Position numbers and translations under genes: made by a program. Under the pieces are notes generated by a model that worked only from the letters and a program-made list of their open reading frames with translations, had not been told where the DNA came from and made no database searches. Below, one piece after another: positions 28,084 through 38,014 of a DNA stretch of 64,000 nucleotides. Each line of letters starts with the position of its first letter. Position 1 is the first letter of the stretch. The DNA is from Roseobacter sp. (GTDB taxonomy: Bacteria; Pseudomonadota; Alphaproteobacteria; Rhodobacterales; Rhodobacteraceae): positions 44,111 through 108,110 of the forward strand of contig PCCY01000036.1 of assembly GCA_002731875.1 (NCBI GenBank), written 5' to 3'.

Positions 28084-29310
28084 TTATTCAGCGGCCTTTG
28101 CCTGGCTAAGTTCGGTCCGGTAAAGATAATCTCGGGTCAGCGGCACCACATCGTTGCGACGTGCCAGCTGAAACTGGTATACTCCCTGCATCTGCTGCTC
28201 GAACGCTGCGATGCAGATCGCGAAATACCAGCGGAACATCGCAATGAAACGCTGATCGTACGACTGACGCAATTGGTCTGAATGGGCTTCGAAACGCTCG
28301 CGCCAGTGGCGCAGGGTTTTGGCATAGTGCAGCCGCCAGATCTCAATATCCGTTTGCCACAGGTCAGCACGCTCCATCGGGCCTGCAAGTTCCGATAGCG
28401 AGGGTACATATCCGCCGGGAAAGATATACTTGTTCAACCAGGCACTATGTGCGGCTGGCGGCGCACTGCGGCCAATAGTGTGGATCAGCGCCACACCATC
28501 ATCTGCCAATAGACGGGATACGGTGGCAAAATAGGTATCGTAATTGGGGATCCCCACGTGTTCCAGCATTCCGACGCTTACAATCCGGTCAAAGGTTTCA
28601 TCGACGTGACGATAGTCTTGCAGGCGGAACGTTATTTTGTCGGCCAAACCTTCGGCCCGGGCGCGGGCTTGCGCGGTCGCCAACTGATTTTCAGATAGGG
28701 TTATGCCGGTAACGTGCACATCATAGTCGCGCGCCAAGGTAAGCGCCATGCCACCCCACCCACAGCCAATGTCGAGAACCCGCTGACCGGGCTGCAAAAG
28801 AAGCTTTGCTGCGATATGCGCTTTCTTCGCCGCTTGTGCCTGTTCCAGCGTCATGTCTGGACGACTGAAATACGCACAGGAATATTGCATGTCCTCATCG
28901 AGGAATAATCGGTAAAGGTCGTCCGATAGGTCGTAGTGATGGGCAACATTGGACCGGGCGCGCACAGGTGCGTTTTTCTGAATTATCTTGCGCAGATGAT
29001 AGCGGGTGCGGTTTGTCGCGTTCACCCACGTCGGCATGCGGCCCTTTTCACGATTACGCAGGATAATGGCAAGGAAATGATCCAGTGTGGTGTTCGGAAA
29101 GCTAAGCGTGCCCTCCATATAGGTTTCGCCTAATGCCAGCTCTGGGTTGACGCATAACGCGCGTAAAGCTTCGTCAGTGTGGATGGATATAGCAGCCTGT
29201 TCGCCGCTATCAGGGCCGTAAGTTTCTGTGTTCCCGTCCGGGTATGTTACGATAAGCCGGTCGCATACCATCATGCGGGTTAGGAATTGGGCAAATATTT
29301 TTCGCCACAT
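28084..29310 (-). CDS. cfa: Cyclopropane-fatty-acyl-phospholipid synthase family methyltransferase
   Basis: AHHYDLSDDLYRLFLDEDMQYSCAYF, VLDIGCGWGGMALTLA. Confidence 0.9.
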   Translation of the reverse strand: MWRKIFAQFLTRMMVCDRLIVTYPDGNTETYGPDSGEQAAISIHTDEALRALCVNPELALGETYMEGTLSFPNTTLDHFLAIILRNREKGRMPTWVNATNRTRYHLRKIIQKNAPVRARSNVAHHYDLSDDLYRLFLDEDMQYSCAYFSRPDMTLEQAQAAKKAHIAAKLLLQPGQRVLDIGCGWGGMALTLARDYDVHVTGITLSENQLATAQARARAEGLADKITFRLQDYRHVDETFDRIVSVGMLEHVGIPNYDTYFATVSRLLADDGVALIHTIGRSAPPAAHSAWLNKYIFPGGYVPSLSELAGPMERADLWQTDIEIWRLHYAKTLRHWRERFEAHSDQLRQSYDQRFIAMFRWYFAICIAAFEQQMQGVYQFQLARRNDVVPLTRDYLYRTELSQAKAAE

Positions 29311-29509
29311 GACACTTCTCCATGTGAGATCAACACTCTGTGAAATTAAGGTTAGAGGTGCAAAACGTCACGTCAAGCCGCAGATGCGGTCATGCAAGAG
29401 GTAAATTACACGAAGACATCCAATTTTTCACGCCTGAATCACCTGTTCGTTCGGCTGCAATCGGTGATGGCATACGCGTCTGGCCGATGTCGGCATGTCG
29501 ACCAAGCAA

Positions 29510-32113
29510 CTATCTTTTCGTAACCGCTTTGCGCATTCCCCCGGCAATCAGCGTAGCGGCGTCGGTAGCGATAAGGATGATATTTGCCTTTGGCGGGGCG
29601 ATCAGGAAACGAGGCTGCCAGTCGGGGTCAAACTTGTCCTTGAAATTTCTGAGCCCGTCAAAGTTGTAGAAGTGCCCGCCGTGTCGAAACACCAAAGCGC
29701 CTAACTTCATTGTCCAGCGACTGCCGCGTCGGGTGGCCAGACCGGAGAGCGGCGCCATGCCCAGGCTGAATTCGCTGTACCCATCGTCTTTGAGGTGCAG
29801 GATCAGCTCGGTGAACAGATAGTTCATCAACCCTGTCGGAGCGTCATCGACGTGACGCATCAAGTCAATTGTGGCGGCTTGTTTCAGCTCCGTTGTCATG
29901 ACATTGGCAAAGGCAACGATACGCGCGTTGTGACGTACCACCGCAATGGGAAACTGCCGTAGATACTCGGGGTCGAAGCGCCCGACCGAAAACTGCTTTT
30001 CCGAGCTTCTCTTGTCCTGCAGCCATTGATCAGAAATCTGCTGCAGAATGTCCATCGTCTCATCATTGACCGGGGCTGGAAGCATTTCAAAGCTTAAGCC
30101 GTCACGGCCGGCACGGTTGTATGCCGTGCGAAGTTTCTTGCGATGACTGCCCTCAAGGGAAAAAGAAGCAAGGTTGACGATTGCCTCTTCGCCCATCTTG
30201 TGAATGGCAAGCCCCATCTCGGCCCAAAGCGCCAGATTGGCAGGGCTCACCTGATAGAAAACGGGCCTCGCATTTGCCGCGCTGGCGGCATCGACAAATT
30301 CCCATGCCAGTTGCGCGGTTTCTGACGGGCTTCCCACCGGGTCACCCAGAACGATCCAGGATCGGGCCTGAACGCGGTACATGAGGAACGCACTGCCATT
30401 GTCCGAAAAGAGTAACGACTTATCTCCGGTCAGGGCAAAATTAGCATCCGGGTTGGCCTGTCCCGCGATGATCCTGCGGGCGCGTTCGATTTCTTCGTGT
30501 GTTGCGAGCGCGGTGGACACCTTTGGCGGGCGCAGCGCCGTTATGAGGGCAAAGAGCCCAACAAGCAAAGCGCCCACCAACCCTGCTCTTGTGGCGCGTG
30601 GGGCCGATTGGTTCGCCGCAAATTGCCACCACAGCTCTTGGCTGTATGGGGTGGCTTTGTTTGCGAAGAAATAGACCCCTGAACCCGCAATGATAATCGA
30701 CATCAACAGCAAGACCCACGGTGCAGACAGGGGGTTTCGGGTCAGGCGGGCGCTTCTGTAGAATTCGCGTCGGCAAGGCAGAAGAATAAACACCATTATC
30801 AGCAGAATGACGGCGCGCTCATAATCGATCCCATGGAGCAGGGACGCGATTATTCCGGCGCTCAATGCGCCGACGGCGAGCCAATAGGCACCTTCGACGC
30901 GTCGCAATACCCCGTGTGCGATAATCAGCAGCGCCGCGCCGATCGCGCTGGATAACAACGCCCCGCCTTCGACAAAGCCAAGTGGCAACAACAGCTCCAG
31001 ATCCTCTGCGACCTGACTGGAAGCAGGAATTACAGCAGAAACAAGCATGAAGATGCCCGAGGTGAAAATCATGGCTGACATGGCCATCGGCACGATGGAG
31101 CTGACCGCTTTGAAGACGGGCGCAAGCGCTTGCAGCTGTGGGGACTGGACCGAGAGCTTGGCCATACGCAATTCGCTGATTGCCAACAAGACAAGGGCCA
31201 GCGCGAAGGGCACAAGGTAATAGATCAGTCTATACAGAAGCAATCCGGCAGCGGCTTGGTCTACGGGCACTGAAGACGGAAGTGCCGTAATGATAATGGT
31301 TTCAAACACCCCGACGCCCCCGGGCACATGGCTTGCGACGCCGGCAAATATGGCTGCGGCGAACACAGCCAGAAACGTCGCGAAGTTCATGTCATTGGGG
31401 GGCAGCAGCAGGTATAATACGGTCGCGGCCATGACAATGTCGATCGCGGTGAACAGTAGCTGTCCACTGAGCAACCGGAAAGACGGGGTCGAAAAACTGT
31501 GGCCGCGCAACGTGATTTCCGATGTGCGAAAGGTGATCGCCGTCAGAAGCCCGAAAGATACAGCCAGAGCTGCGACGCCGGCCCACCTTAGAATAACCGG
31601 GCTTATCGACGTAAGGGATTGCAAGGCATATGGATGATAGACCAGCGCCCCAAACCCGACGATCGTCGCGCCCAGGCCGAACGCGACTGATCCGAAGATC
31701 GCGATTGCTGCAATGTCATAGCCTGTCAGCCCAAGCGACGAATAGATGCGATAGCGCACCGCACCACCGGTAACCGGACCTGCACCGACGGTATTGCCGA
31801 GCGCATAGCCAAGAAACCCCCCCGTCACGATAACAGGAAATGGCAGTTTTTTACCAAGATACCGCAGGGCGGACCAATCATAGCCAATCAGCGCGGCGTA
31901 TCCTGTAAACGTGGCCAACAGCGACAACGCGATTATATGCCACGGCGTGCCCCGTACTTGGGTCATCACGTCTTTGAAGTTGACGGGCTGAAGTAACCTG
32001 TAGAGCGCATACGCCCCCAGCGTGAATAGGCCCGCAGTCAACAGGTAGGGGACGGCGGGTTTGATCTTTGCCCACATCCCGGTTGACGGCGATGCTTCGG
32101 TTTGTTGTGTCAC
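29510..32113 (-). CDS. mprF: MprF-like bifunctional phosphatidylglycerol lysyltransferase/flippase
   Basis: N-terminal polytopic flippase plus DUF2156-like C-terminal domain (WIVLGDPVGSPSE..., LGMAPLSGL). Confidence 0.85.
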   Translation of the reverse strand: MTQQTEASPSTGMWAKIKPAVPYLLTAGLFTLGAYALYRLLQPVNFKDVMTQVRGTPWHIIALSLLATFTGYAALIGYDWSALRYLGKKLPFPVIVTGGFLGYALGNTVGAGPVTGGAVRYRIYSSLGLTGYDIAAIAIFGSVAFGLGATIVGFGALVYHPYALQSLTSISPVILRWAGVAALAVSFGLLTAITFRTSEITLRGHSFSTPSFRLLSGQLLFTAIDIVMAATVLYLLLPPNDMNFATFLAVFAAAIFAGVASHVPGGVGVFETIIITALPSSVPVDQAAAGLLLYRLIYYLVPFALALVLLAISELRMAKLSVQSPQLQALAPVFKAVSSIVPMAMSAMIFTSGIFMLVSAVIPASSQVAEDLELLLPLGFVEGGALLSSAIGAALLIIAHGVLRRVEGAYWLAVGALSAGIIASLLHGIDYERAVILLIMVFILLPCRREFYRSARLTRNPLSAPWVLLLMSIIIAGSGVYFFANKATPYSQELWWQFAANQSAPRATRAGLVGALLVGLFALITALRPPKVSTALATHEEIERARRIIAGQANPDANFALTGDKSLLFSDNGSAFLMYRVQARSWIVLGDPVGSPSETAQLAWEFVDAASAANARPVFYQVSPANLALWAEMGLAIHKMGEEAIVNLASFSLEGSHRKKLRTAYNRAGRDGLSFEMLPAPVNDETMDILQQISDQWLQDKRSSEKQFSVGRFDPEYLRQFPIAVVRHNARIVAFANVMTTELKQAATIDLMRHVDDAPTGLMNYLFTELILHLKDDGYSEFSLGMAPLSGLATRRGSRWTMKLGALVFRHGGHFYNFDGLRNFKDKFDPDWQPRFLIAPPKANIILIATDAATLIAGGMRKAVTKR

Positions 32114-32233
32114 GTCAACGCCTCGATTCTTGCCTTTTTGCCACTTTTACCCCGCTAAGATGCTGTTTGCATGGGCGTAGACTTTTAGCGATAGGGCCAG
32201 AATGCGATGTGGGCAAGCGTCGCGCCGAAATTC

Positions 32234-32851
32234 TCAGCCCGGATGATTGTCGTGGCGTTTGCTCAATTGTCGAAAAACGCGAAACAGGTAAATACCGATC
32301 AACCCAACGATGACGGCTGTGGAAACGGGGTTCATCCAAGAGGCGACTTTTTCGTACTGCGATTCCAGAAGGTATCCGGCAGCGGCAAGAAGCCCCGTCC
32401 AGACCGCACTGCCCAAGGTTGTGTAGAGAAGGAATGACCACAGCGGCATCCCGGCCACGCCCGCAGGAACAGAGATCAACGTCCGGACGCCGGGTATCAT
32501 CCGACCGAAAAATACCGCGCGCCAGCCATAGGATTCAAACCATTTGCTGGCGCTTTCCACCTCTTTAGGGGTGAGCGTCAACCAGGCCCCGTGGTGTTCG
32601 GCAAAGCGGCATAACCGCTCTTCTCCGATCCAGATGCCTATGTAATACCAAAGCAATGCACCCAATACTGAGCCCGCGGTTCCCGCGACGATCGCTAACG
32701 TCAGGGACAGTTCCCCTTGTGCAGACAGATACCCGGCAAAAGGCATGACCAGTTCAGAGGGAATCGGTGGAAAGACATTTTCGGCAAGCATCAGGACAGC
32801 AACGCCCAAATGGCCAAGCGTGCTCATCCAAGATGTAATCAAGTCAAACAT
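32234..32851 (-). CDS. DedA family (VTT) membrane protein
   Basis: LAENVFPPIPSELVMPFAGYLS, FGRMIPGVRTLISVPAGVAGMP. Confidence 0.85.
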   Translation of the reverse strand: MFDLITSWMSTLGHLGVAVLMLAENVFPPIPSELVMPFAGYLSAQGELSLTLAIVAGTAGSVLGALLWYYIGIWIGEERLCRFAEHHGAWLTLTPKEVESASKWFESYGWRAVFFGRMIPGVRTLISVPAGVAGMPLWSFLLYTTLGSAVWTGLLAAAGYLLESQYEKVASWMNPVSTAVIVGLIGIYLFRVFRQLSKRHDNHPG

Positions 32852-32949
32852 TTTTGGCTCTCCTGGCGAACCTGTATCCACAAATGAAAAATTTCTTCGA
32901 GCTGTGCGAACAGATAGGGCTGCCACCCCCTCGGACAACTAACCGTAAG

Positions 32950-32965
32950 ATTACGGATTGGTAAT
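32950..32965. promoter_or_regulatory. Shared-motif site c: ATTACG-GATT-GGTAAT upstream of dedA
   Basis: About 100 bp upstream of the 32851 start; overlaps CCGTAA-GA-TTACGG (32944-32957). Confidence 0.45.
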
Positions 32966-33277
32966 AAAGCCGGATCGCACTGGTATCGGGTCATCGGCGG
33001 CAAAGGGGACGTGCCCGCCATCCGCGATAAGTGCGGATTTGCACCAAATCAGCTTGCCGATCTCCGATCACAATAAACATGGAATCGAAATTCCGAGTTG
33101 ACGGCGGCTCAACTTACCCACAGTGTCCAACAATCGGACAATAGCAAGCTTGGGAGGGTGGTGCTGTGGAACGGGACCCTGGGGCGCGAGACGCAACGGG
33201 GAAGGAGGCCTTTTTCGCACATATCGGCTGCTGCCTGAGTGAGAATCCGAAAATCATCCTAGGGAGGAGAACAAGAA

Positions 33278-34594
33278 ATGAAAAAGACTGGAATATACGG
33301 AGCCTTAAGCGCCGTTGGACTAGCGGCAGGTCTGGCCGGGTCTGCTGCGGCACAGGAAGACACGTTCAAGATCGGCATCATTACCTTTCTGTCGGGGCAG
33401 GCGGCAGAAAGCTTTGGCGTGCCGGCGCTGAACGGCGGCAAGCTTCTTATCGACATGATGAACAAAGGCGACGCACTGCCTGCCCCCTACAACACCAAGG
33501 GTTTTGGCGGGATGAACATCGAATATGTCGTTGTTGACGAAGCGGGCGGTGCCACCAAACAGGTTCAGGAATTCCGCAATCTGGTTCAGCGCGAAGAAGT
33601 CGATGCCGTGCTGGGTTATGTTTCGTCGGGCGATTGTCTGGCCGTTCCTCCGGTCGCGGATGAGCTGAAAGCGTTTACCATTCTTTACGATTGCGGCACG
33701 CCACGCGTGTTCGAGGATGGAAAGTTTGAATATGTCTTCCGCACCGCCGCCCATGCGACAATGGATAACATCAGCCTTGCCCGCTATCTGAAATCGCGCA
33801 ACTTTGACGTTCCAACCTATGCAGGCCTGAACCAGGACTATGCGTTTGGTCAGGATAGCTGGGCAGATTTCACCGCATCGATGACGCAGATTTACCCTGA
33901 TGCAGTGATCAAGACGGCGTTGTTCCCAAAGTTCGGGGCAGGGCAGTACGGGACGGAAATTTCCGCGCTTCTGCGTGAAAAGCCTGCTTTGGTACATTCG
34001 TCAAATTGGGGCGGTGACCTGCAAGGGTTCCTGATCCAGGCAACCGCGCGCGGTCTGGACAAGCGGTCTCAGTTGGTTCTGTCAGCTGGCGATCACGTTA
34101 TCCCGCAATTGCAGGACAAGATGCCGGATGGGATCTTTCTGGGTGCACGCGGCGTCAACGGTTTAGCTGCCTATGCCCGGGGCGGTGAACTCAAGGAACT
34201 GACAGACACGATGTGGGACGCTTACGAAGCGGAATATGGCGTGTTTCCGGTACAGGCACCGTTTCGTATGTGGCAGGCGCTTTTCGGTCTGAAGACGGCT
34301 GTTGAAAAGGCGATGGCTGATAATGGCGGCAAGAAGCCCAATGACGAGGAATTGGTGGCCGCGATGAAGGGTCTGGAATGGGATGCCCCATCCGGCCATA
34401 TCGAAATGGCACTTGCCGATGGCCACCAAGCAATCCAGCCCAATGCGATCGGAACGACAAAGTGGAATGCGGACGCCGGCAAGATGGAGCTGGTTGATGT
34501 GGAATACTATGCAGCGCGGTGTGTGAACCCGCCGGAAGGTACCAAGGCAGCCGATTGGATCGCCCAAGGCTTTCCTGGCGCCGAATGTGACTGA
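33278..34594 (+). CDS. ABC transporter substrate-binding protein (LIV/amide type)
   Basis: Signal peptide; TFKIGIITFLSGQAAESFGVPALNGGKLLIDMMN. Confidence 0.9.
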   Translation: MKKTGIYGALSAVGLAAGLAGSAAAQEDTFKIGIITFLSGQAAESFGVPALNGGKLLIDMMNKGDALPAPYNTKGFGGMNIEYVVVDEAGGATKQVQEFRNLVQREEVDAVLGYVSSGDCLAVPPVADELKAFTILYDCGTPRVFEDGKFEYVFRTAAHATMDNISLARYLKSRNFDVPTYAGLNQDYAFGQDSWADFTASMTQIYPDAVIKTALFPKFGAGQYGTEISALLREKPALVHSSNWGGDLQGFLIQATARGLDKRSQLVLSAGDHVIPQLQDKMPDGIFLGARGVNGLAAYARGGELKELTDTMWDAYEAEYGVFPVQAPFRMWQALFGLKTAVEKAMADNGGKKPNDEELVAAMKGLEWDAPSGHIEMALADGHQAIQPNAIGTTKWNADAGKMELVDVEYYAARCVNPPEGTKAADWIAQGFPGAECD

Positions 34595-34613
34595 CGTTAG
34601 CGACGTGTAACCA

Positions 34614-34642
34614 AGACCCGTCGCGAAACTCGCGGCGGGTCT
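34614..34642 (+). terminator. Stem-loop between substrate-binding protein and permease genes
   Basis: AGACCCGTCGCG-AAACT-CGCGGCGGGTCT. Confidence 0.65.
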
Positions 34643-34673
34643 CCTTCAAACACATCTCTCGGACATTCAATTT

Positions 34674-35576
34674 ATGGACCTCTTTGCAACCATTGTCGTT
34701 GATGGACTCATTTATGCTGGCTGGCTTTTTATCGTCTCGGTCGGCCTGACGCTGGTATTCGGCGTGCTCAATATCCTCAATATTGCCCATGGCAGTCTCT
34801 ATGCTATCGGAGCATATGCGTCCGCTTCTCTTGTTGGAGCCTATTTCGCGGCAGGGGGGGATGCGTTTCCCTATGGCAGTTACGCGGCTTTGATCCTTGC
34901 GGCAGTTCTTGTCGCGGTTGTTCTGGGGCCACTGCTGGAACGCGGGCTGCTCAAGTATTTCTATGGGCGTGACGAAGTTCTCAATGTGCTCGTGACCTAT
35001 GCCGTGTTTCTCATTCTGGAAGATGTGATGAAACTGATCTGGGGCGTTAACCCCTATTTCGTTTATGAACCCTACACCCTGTTGGGCGACGTAGAGATCG
35101 GCCCGTTGTTCTATGTAGGCTATGATTTCGCGGTCATCGCTGCCGCGATCATCGTGGGGCTGGCGGTGTGGCTAACGCTGAACCGCACCCAGATCGGCAA
35201 GGTCGTGTTGGCCGTTATTCACGATGCAGAGATGAGCCAGACGATGGGCGTGAACGTTCAGCGCATCTATCTGGGAGCTTTCACAGCGGGCGCTTTTCTT
35301 GCCGCTTTGGGCGGAGCGTTGACGGCCCCGATGATATCGGTCACCCCGGGGCTTGGGGCCAACGTCATTATCGTCGCTTTCGCCGTGGTGATCATAGGCG
35401 GGCTTGGTTCAGTACCCGGTGCCGCGATCGGAGCGCTGATGGTGGGGATCAGCCGTGCGGCGTCAGTCCATCTGCTGCCGGAAGCGGAACTTTTCATAGT
35501 GTATTTCGTGATGGCGATCGTGTTGGTGTTCAGACCCGAAGGCCTATTCGCTAAAACCAAGGCGAGGAAGATTTGA
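34674..35576 (+). CDS. LivH-like ABC transporter permease
   Basis: GLTLVFGVLNILNIAHGSLYAIGAY. Confidence 0.9.
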   Translation: MDLFATIVVDGLIYAGWLFIVSVGLTLVFGVLNILNIAHGSLYAIGAYASASLVGAYFAAGGDAFPYGSYAALILAAVLVAVVLGPLLERGLLKYFYGRDEVLNVLVTYAVFLILEDVMKLIWGVNPYFVYEPYTLLGDVEIGPLFYVGYDFAVIAAAIIVGLAVWLTLNRTQIGKVVLAVIHDAEMSQTMGVNVQRIYLGAFTAGAFLAALGGALTAPMISVTPGLGANVIIVAFAVVIIGGLGSVPGAAIGALMVGISRAASVHLLPEAELFIVYFVMAIVLVFRPEGLFAKTKARKI

Positions 35577-36514
35577 TGCGGTACGTTCTTTTCTTATATG
35601 CTGCGATCGCATTTGTCGTTCTGGCCGCAGGGTCAATCATCCTGCCGGATTGGGCGATGTTCCTGTTCGCCATGGCATTGGCCAAAGGATTGGTATGTCT
35701 GGGAATCGTCGCGATGATGCGCGGCGGGGTCGTATCATTCGGACAGGGGCTGTATTACTGCATAGGAGCCTATACCGCGACGCTTGCCGCAAACATGTGG
35801 GGCCTGTCGGATATCTTTCTGCTCACGCTGCTAAGCAGTGCTGTCTGTCTGATCGTCGGGGTCATCTTTGGGCCGATGTTGGCGACATATCGCGGCATCT
35901 TCTTCGCGATGCTGACGCTCGCCTTGTCGATGGTGCTGTATGGCACCTTGTCCAAGATGAGCGTTCTGGGCGGATCTGACGGGTTGAATATCGCGCCGCC
36001 AACCTTTCTTGGCTGGGCACCCGAAGGGCGCGATCTGCAAACGGCGCTCTATATTTATGTCGTCGCCATTGTGGTCATAGCCGGGACGCTCATGCGGATC
36101 TACTTTGACAGTGAACAGGGACTAATCACATTGGCCACGCGTGACAATGAATTGCGGGTCGAATACCTGGGGGCATCCGTGCGCAAGGTGATGGCCTATA
36201 ATTACATCTTCGCGGCGGTTCTGGGGGGGCTGGGAGGAACTATCGCGGTTCTCGCCTTGGGCCACGTAGACCCTGAGTTCGCATTCTGGACCACATCTGG
36301 TGAATTTGTGTTTGTCGCTATTCTGGCGGGCTATATGTCGGTCCCCGCGGTGTTCGTGGCGGCGATCATTCTGGAAGTGGTTCGTTCATTTTCCAATCTA
36401 TACTTCCCCAACACATGGCAGCTATCGCTTGGTATCTTCCTGTTGATCGTCATCGTCACCTTGCCGAATGGCTTGGGTTCACTGCTAAGCCGCAGAAAAG
36501 GAGGCAAAACATGA
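35573..36514 (+). CDS. LivM-like ABC transporter permease
   Basis: GVVSFGQGLYYCIGAYTATL; overlaps livH (ATGA-type). Confidence 0.9.
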   Translation: MMRYVLFLYAAIAFVVLAAGSIILPDWAMFLFAMALAKGLVCLGIVAMMRGGVVSFGQGLYYCIGAYTATLAANMWGLSDIFLLTLLSSAVCLIVGVIFGPMLATYRGIFFAMLTLALSMVLYGTLSKMSVLGGSDGLNIAPPTFLGWAPEGRDLQTALYIYVVAIVVIAGTLMRIYFDSEQGLITLATRDNELRVEYLGASVRKVMAYNYIFAAVLGGLGGTIAVLALGHVDPEFAFWTTSGEFVFVAILAGYMSVPAVFVAAIILEVVRSFSNLYFPNTWQLSLGIFLLIVIVTLPNGLGSLLSRRKGGKT

Positions 36515-37263
36515 GCGCTGGTGTTCTTGAGGTTCGCGACGTCCAAAAAACGTTCGGCGCTGTGACGGCTGCAAAAGATATCTCGGTTTCCGTGCCCAAA
36601 GGGGCGATTTATTCCTTGATAGGGTCGAACGGGGCCGGAAAGACGACATTCGTCAACATGGTAACCGGGTATATCAAGCCGGATTCCGGTGAGATAAACT
36701 TTGGCAGTCGAAATATTGCCGGGCTTGCGCCGCGCCTGATCACGCGGCTGGGTATCCACCGCTCTTTCCAGATCGCCCAACTGTGTAACGAACTGACGGT
36801 CGAGGAAAACATGCTGCTGGCTGGGGCCATACACCACGACGAACGCCCTTCGTTCTTTCGACATGCCCACAGCGCGGCTGCCCGTGAACGTGCGATGGCG
36901 ACGCTTGAACGTTTTCATATTGCAGAGCACCGTAACCGCCTTATTCCTGAACTTTCAGGCGGCGTCAAAAAGCTGCTGGACATCGCCATGGCAATGGCTG
37001 GGGAAACTCAGGTCATGCTGCTGGATGAGCCAACTTCCGGCGTGGCGGCAGACGAGAAGTTCCCGATTATGGATCTGGTGATCGAAGCATTGCGGGCCGA
37101 AGGGGTGACCGTGATCTTTGTCGAACACGACATGGATATCGTTACCCGTTATTCAGAGCGGGTCCTGGCGTTTTACGATGGCCAGATCATCGCGGATGAT
37201 ACGCCTGATGAGGTTCTACTGGACGAAAAGGTACAGCGATATGTCACAGGAGGCCCAGCATGA
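36511..37263 (+). CDS. LivG-like ABC transporter ATP-binding protein
   Basis: GSNGAGKTTFVNMVTGY; LSGGVKKLLDIAMAMAGETQVMLLDEPTSGV; start set at 36511 after GGAGG. Confidence 0.9.
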   Translation: MSAGVLEVRDVQKTFGAVTAAKDISVSVPKGAIYSLIGSNGAGKTTFVNMVTGYIKPDSGEINFGSRNIAGLAPRLITRLGIHRSFQIAQLCNELTVEENMLLAGAIHHDERPSFFRHAHSAAARERAMATLERFHIAEHRNRLIPELSGGVKKLLDIAMAMAGETQVMLLDEPTSGVAADEKFPIMDLVIEALRAEGVTVIFVEHDMDIVTRYSERVLAFYDGQIIADDTPDEVLLDEKVQRYVTGGPA

Positions 37264-37946
37264 GTTTGAAGCTTGAAAATATTCAGGTCACGATCCAGGC
37301 GGCTCCGATTTTGCGCGGGATCAGCCTTGAGCTGGGGTCGGGTGAACGCATGGGATTGGTGGGTCGCAACGGTGCAGGTAAAACCACCGTCATGCGCACA
37401 ATCACTGGCTTGGCCGATCTGGCGGGTGGGCAAATATTCTGGAACGGCGAAGACATCACGCAGATGTCGCCGCGGGATCGTGCACGATTGGGGTTTGGCT
37501 ATATGCCCGAAGACCGGCGTCTGGTACCTGATCTTACCGTGGAAGAGAACATGCTGTTACCGGCTTGGGTCAATGATGCGATCGACGGGCCGCAACGGCT
37601 TCAGTTCGTTTATGACCTCATGCCGGAACTGACAAAGATGTCGAAGCGCAAAGCCTTGCTGTTGTCGGGGGGGCAGCAGAAAATGGTGGCGTTGGGGCGT
37701 GCATTGATCGCTGGCGAAAAGTTGTTGCTGTTGGATGAACCGTTTGAAGGCGTGGCCCCGGCGCTGGCCAAACGTATTTCCGATGTCATCACATCGTTGA
37801 AAGGTGATGGGCTATCTGTCTTGATTGCGCAGTCGGAACTAAGCCATTCCAGTGACCTGCTTCAGCGCGAAAGCGTTATTGAACGAGGTGAAATCATCAA
37901 GGTAAACGTGATTGACCCGGCATTTGCGCAGCGGGTCCCGGTCTGA
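37260..37946 (+). CDS. LivF-like ABC transporter ATP-binding protein
   Basis: GRNGAGKTTVMRTITGL; LSGGQQKMVALGRALIAGEKLLLLDEPFEGVAP. Confidence 0.9.
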   Translation: MSLKLENIQVTIQAAPILRGISLELGSGERMGLVGRNGAGKTTVMRTITGLADLAGGQIFWNGEDITQMSPRDRARLGFGYMPEDRRLVPDLTVEENMLLPAWVNDAIDGPQRLQFVYDLMPELTKMSKRKALLLSGGQQKMVALGRALIAGEKLLLLDEPFEGVAPALAKRISDVITSLKGDGLSVLIAQSELSHSSDLLQRESVIERGEIIKVNVIDPAFAQRVPV

Positions 37947-38014
37947 ATGGGTACAGATGCTATGTGCTTTTTCGTCAACGTTTCTAAAGCTTTCAGGGGG
38001 ACAGGGCCGATATC

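Noticed and set aside
33124-33140. TGTCC-N7-GGACA upstream of the second LIV operon as a GntR operator
   Set aside because: Short arms and no second copy noticed near the GntR gene at 38015; insufficient support.
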